Assembly: GCA_963665545.2 (NCBI GenBank)
Contig: CAXXKZ010000011.1
Span: 682,001-746,000, forward strand
Source: G963665545 sp963665545
GTDB taxonomy: Bacteria; Pseudomonadota; Gammaproteobacteria; Xanthomonadales; SZUA-36
Length of the DNA stretch: 64,000 bases
Direction: 5' to 3'
Shown in pieces: positions 62,422-64,000 of this stretch. The notes beneath the pieces were generated by a model. The model did no database searches. It was not told the DNA's origin and saw only the letters and a list, made by a program, of their open reading frames with translations. A program made the translations under genes and the position numbers. Position 1 is the stretch's first letter. The number at the start of each line of letters is the position of its first letter.

Positions 62422-64000
62422 TGGAATATGCCGTTAATACGGGCGCTACCGTCATCAAATCGGGCAGCGAGTACTTCCTGGTGGAGGACGGCGTGTGGTA
62501 TGTGTCGGGATCACCCTTCGGCCCATGGCAGGTGGCGGATTACAGGCCAGACGAGGTGGACGCCATTGCGACCACTTCACCGGTCTACAACGTCCGGTAT
62601 GTCCACATTTATGACAGCACGCCTCAGGTCGTTTACGTCGGCTACACACCGGGTTACACCGGCAGCTATGTCTATCACAACACCATTGTTTATGGAACGG
62701 GCTGGTACTACCAACCCTGGGTTTCGCCGCACTACTATTATCCGCGCCACAGCACCTGGGGTTTTCATGCCGGCTACAACCCGTGGAACGGCTGGAACTT
62801 CGGATTGAGCTGGGGCTGGGGTCCATTCAGTCTGAGCTACTACTTGGGCGGCTATTGGCACAGTAATCACTACTGGCACCACCGCTACTACGGCGGATGG
62901 GGTCCCGGCAGGTACCGCTCGCGCCACAGGAATTATGGCTATAACGCCTACGGACACAGCAGGTATCGTCATGGTCGATATGGCGGCAGTGGTTATGGCC
63001 ATGGCCGACATGGGAATGACCGATATGGCCACGGCCGACATGGAAATGACCGATATGGCCACAATGAGCCTGGCCGCGGTCCGAACGGCAGATCCGGTCG
63101 AGGCAATCTGTATCGTGACGGTGACCAGCGTGCCCCAGTCGCCAGTAGTCACGACAATCTGCCGCGAACACCAGATCGAAGAAGACCAGATGGGCGAACA
63201 CCTGATGGGCGAAACAATATCAGCAGGTCAATGACCAACTATGCGACCTACACCGGTCCCACGCAGGACCGACCCGATCTGGTGCAGGCTGTCGATCTGC
63301 GCAGGAAAGCCCAGGTGCGGGATGTCAATCGCGATGCAAGCCAAAACCTGATGCTGGCCGATCGGCGCGGAAACGTCTACCGGCGAACAGAAGGACGATC
63401 CGCGCAACGCCCCTCCATTAACCGCAGCAGCACGCCTGAGGCCCTCAGATCAAGCCGGCCATCTGCCTCCTCGCACGGCGTCGATCAAATCAATGCGCAA
63501 CAATCCCCGGGCCGAACCACGGTCAGGTCTCCGACCCGTACCGTGACCTCAGCACCGTCACGAACGCCGACCGGTACCACCACCCGCGGAATCAGCCGTG
63601 AACCGACGCACGGAGTAAGCCGCAGAGTGCCCCGCACAACTCGGGATACTACTCCGAATACCACGCGGGAAACGTCTCGGGAAACGTCGGGGCGCAACAT
63701 CGCGCGCGCACCCATTCGAACCGCAACCAACACATCGGCCAGACCAACCAGTGCGCCATCGGGCCGATCACGTCAACTGCAGTCCAGTACGGTAAACACC
63801 CGTTCAAGGCTGGCGGCCGTTACACCTTCGCGACAGCCACGGTCCCGGCCACAACCCAGCGCTGGTAACCGCGTCAGACCCGTAACCACCATGCCGGCCT
63901 CGGTCGTTCGCCGCCAACAATCGGCGCCGACACAACGTGCTCAGCCAAGCCCACAGCACCGCGCTGCCCCAACTCCAACTGGCCAGGACCGAAGACAGAG
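62422..64000 (+). pseudogene. Large secreted repeat protein, 3' fragment (continues beyond window)
   Basis: In the restored frame the coding sense resumes at 62422 (LEYAVNTGATVIKSGSEYFL). It passes through a Tyr/Gly/His/Trp-rich section (YYQPWVSPHYYYPRHS, GGYWHSNHYWHHRYYGG) with a 30-bp tandem duplication at 62997-63056 encoding GHGRHGNDRY twice. It then enters a long low-complexity Arg/Ser/Thr/Pro-rich tail from about 63240 to the window end. No stop is met. There is no own start or signal peptide, so this part is not expected to be exported unless the IS leaves. The basic tail suggests surface or polymer binding. Confidence 0.82.

Overview
The window looks like a chromosome segment from a free-living, probably marine or sediment, gammaproteobacterium of fairly high GC content. 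Evidence for this is the Mla lipid-transport operon ending in mlaA, the 67-kDa type SppA, a sigma-54-type pspA-pspC locus, oligopeptidase A next to exonuclease III, and an MltF-type lytic transglycosylase. The family or genus cannot be fixed from the sequence alone. There are no rRNA genes, no CRISPR array and no tRNA gene that I could recognise.

Layout. 1-470: 5' part of a serine hydrolase gene that leaves the window. 475-9899 (minus): a tight eight-gene operon, mgsABC-gmaS-mgdABCD, which is the complete indirect N-methylglutamate route for monomethylamine use. An XRE-cupin regulator is transcribed away from it (10004), followed by a BKACE-family cleavage enzyme (10901). 11.8-22.4 kb: accessory metabolism (serine hydrolase, SDR, M24 peptidase, aldehyde dehydrogenase) mixed with an unusual number of frameshifted genes: a small membrane protein, an NhaC antiporter, a cytochrome P450 and an aspartyl/asparaginyl hydroxylase. 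22.4-31.1 kb (minus): pyruvate carboxylase, a cyclic-nucleotide-binding protein, a DAO-type oxidoreductase, NhaD, and mltF carrying an in-frame amber codon.

31.1-32.1 kb has no protein gene. It holds a candidate structured RNA of about 0.5 kb with its own promoter and strong terminator, followed by a dispersed repeat. 32.1-36.0 kb: mlaFEDCBA. 36.0-36.2 kb: a 79-bp tandem repeat. 36.3-42.1 kb: a five-gene peptide-type ABC transporter operon ending in a LEA14-like lipoprotein. 42.2-49.4 kb: a DUF1232 protein, an unknown protein, a SET-domain protein, a three-domain CGFS glutaredoxin, xthA, prlC, a secreted protein and a diacylglycerol kinase fused to a Kazal-type domain.

49.4-64 kb: an MFS transporter, a small lipoprotein, a large inverted palindromic repeat complex, an amber-interrupted DUF457 gene, sppA, pspA-pspC under a clear sigma-54 promoter, a second palindromic element, a META-domain lipoprotein, a decayed threonine-dehydratase-like gene, another dispersed repeat and an outer-membrane-type protein. 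Last is a large secreted-protein gene split by an IS256-family element with an intact 8-bp target duplication.

The strongest leads outside known families are (i) the dispersed two-hairpin palindromic elements at 51.5-52.1 and 56.6 kb, whose stems differ by compensatory changes, (ii) the terminator-ended RNA candidate at 31.36-31.85 kb, and (iii) the DgkA-Kazal fusion.
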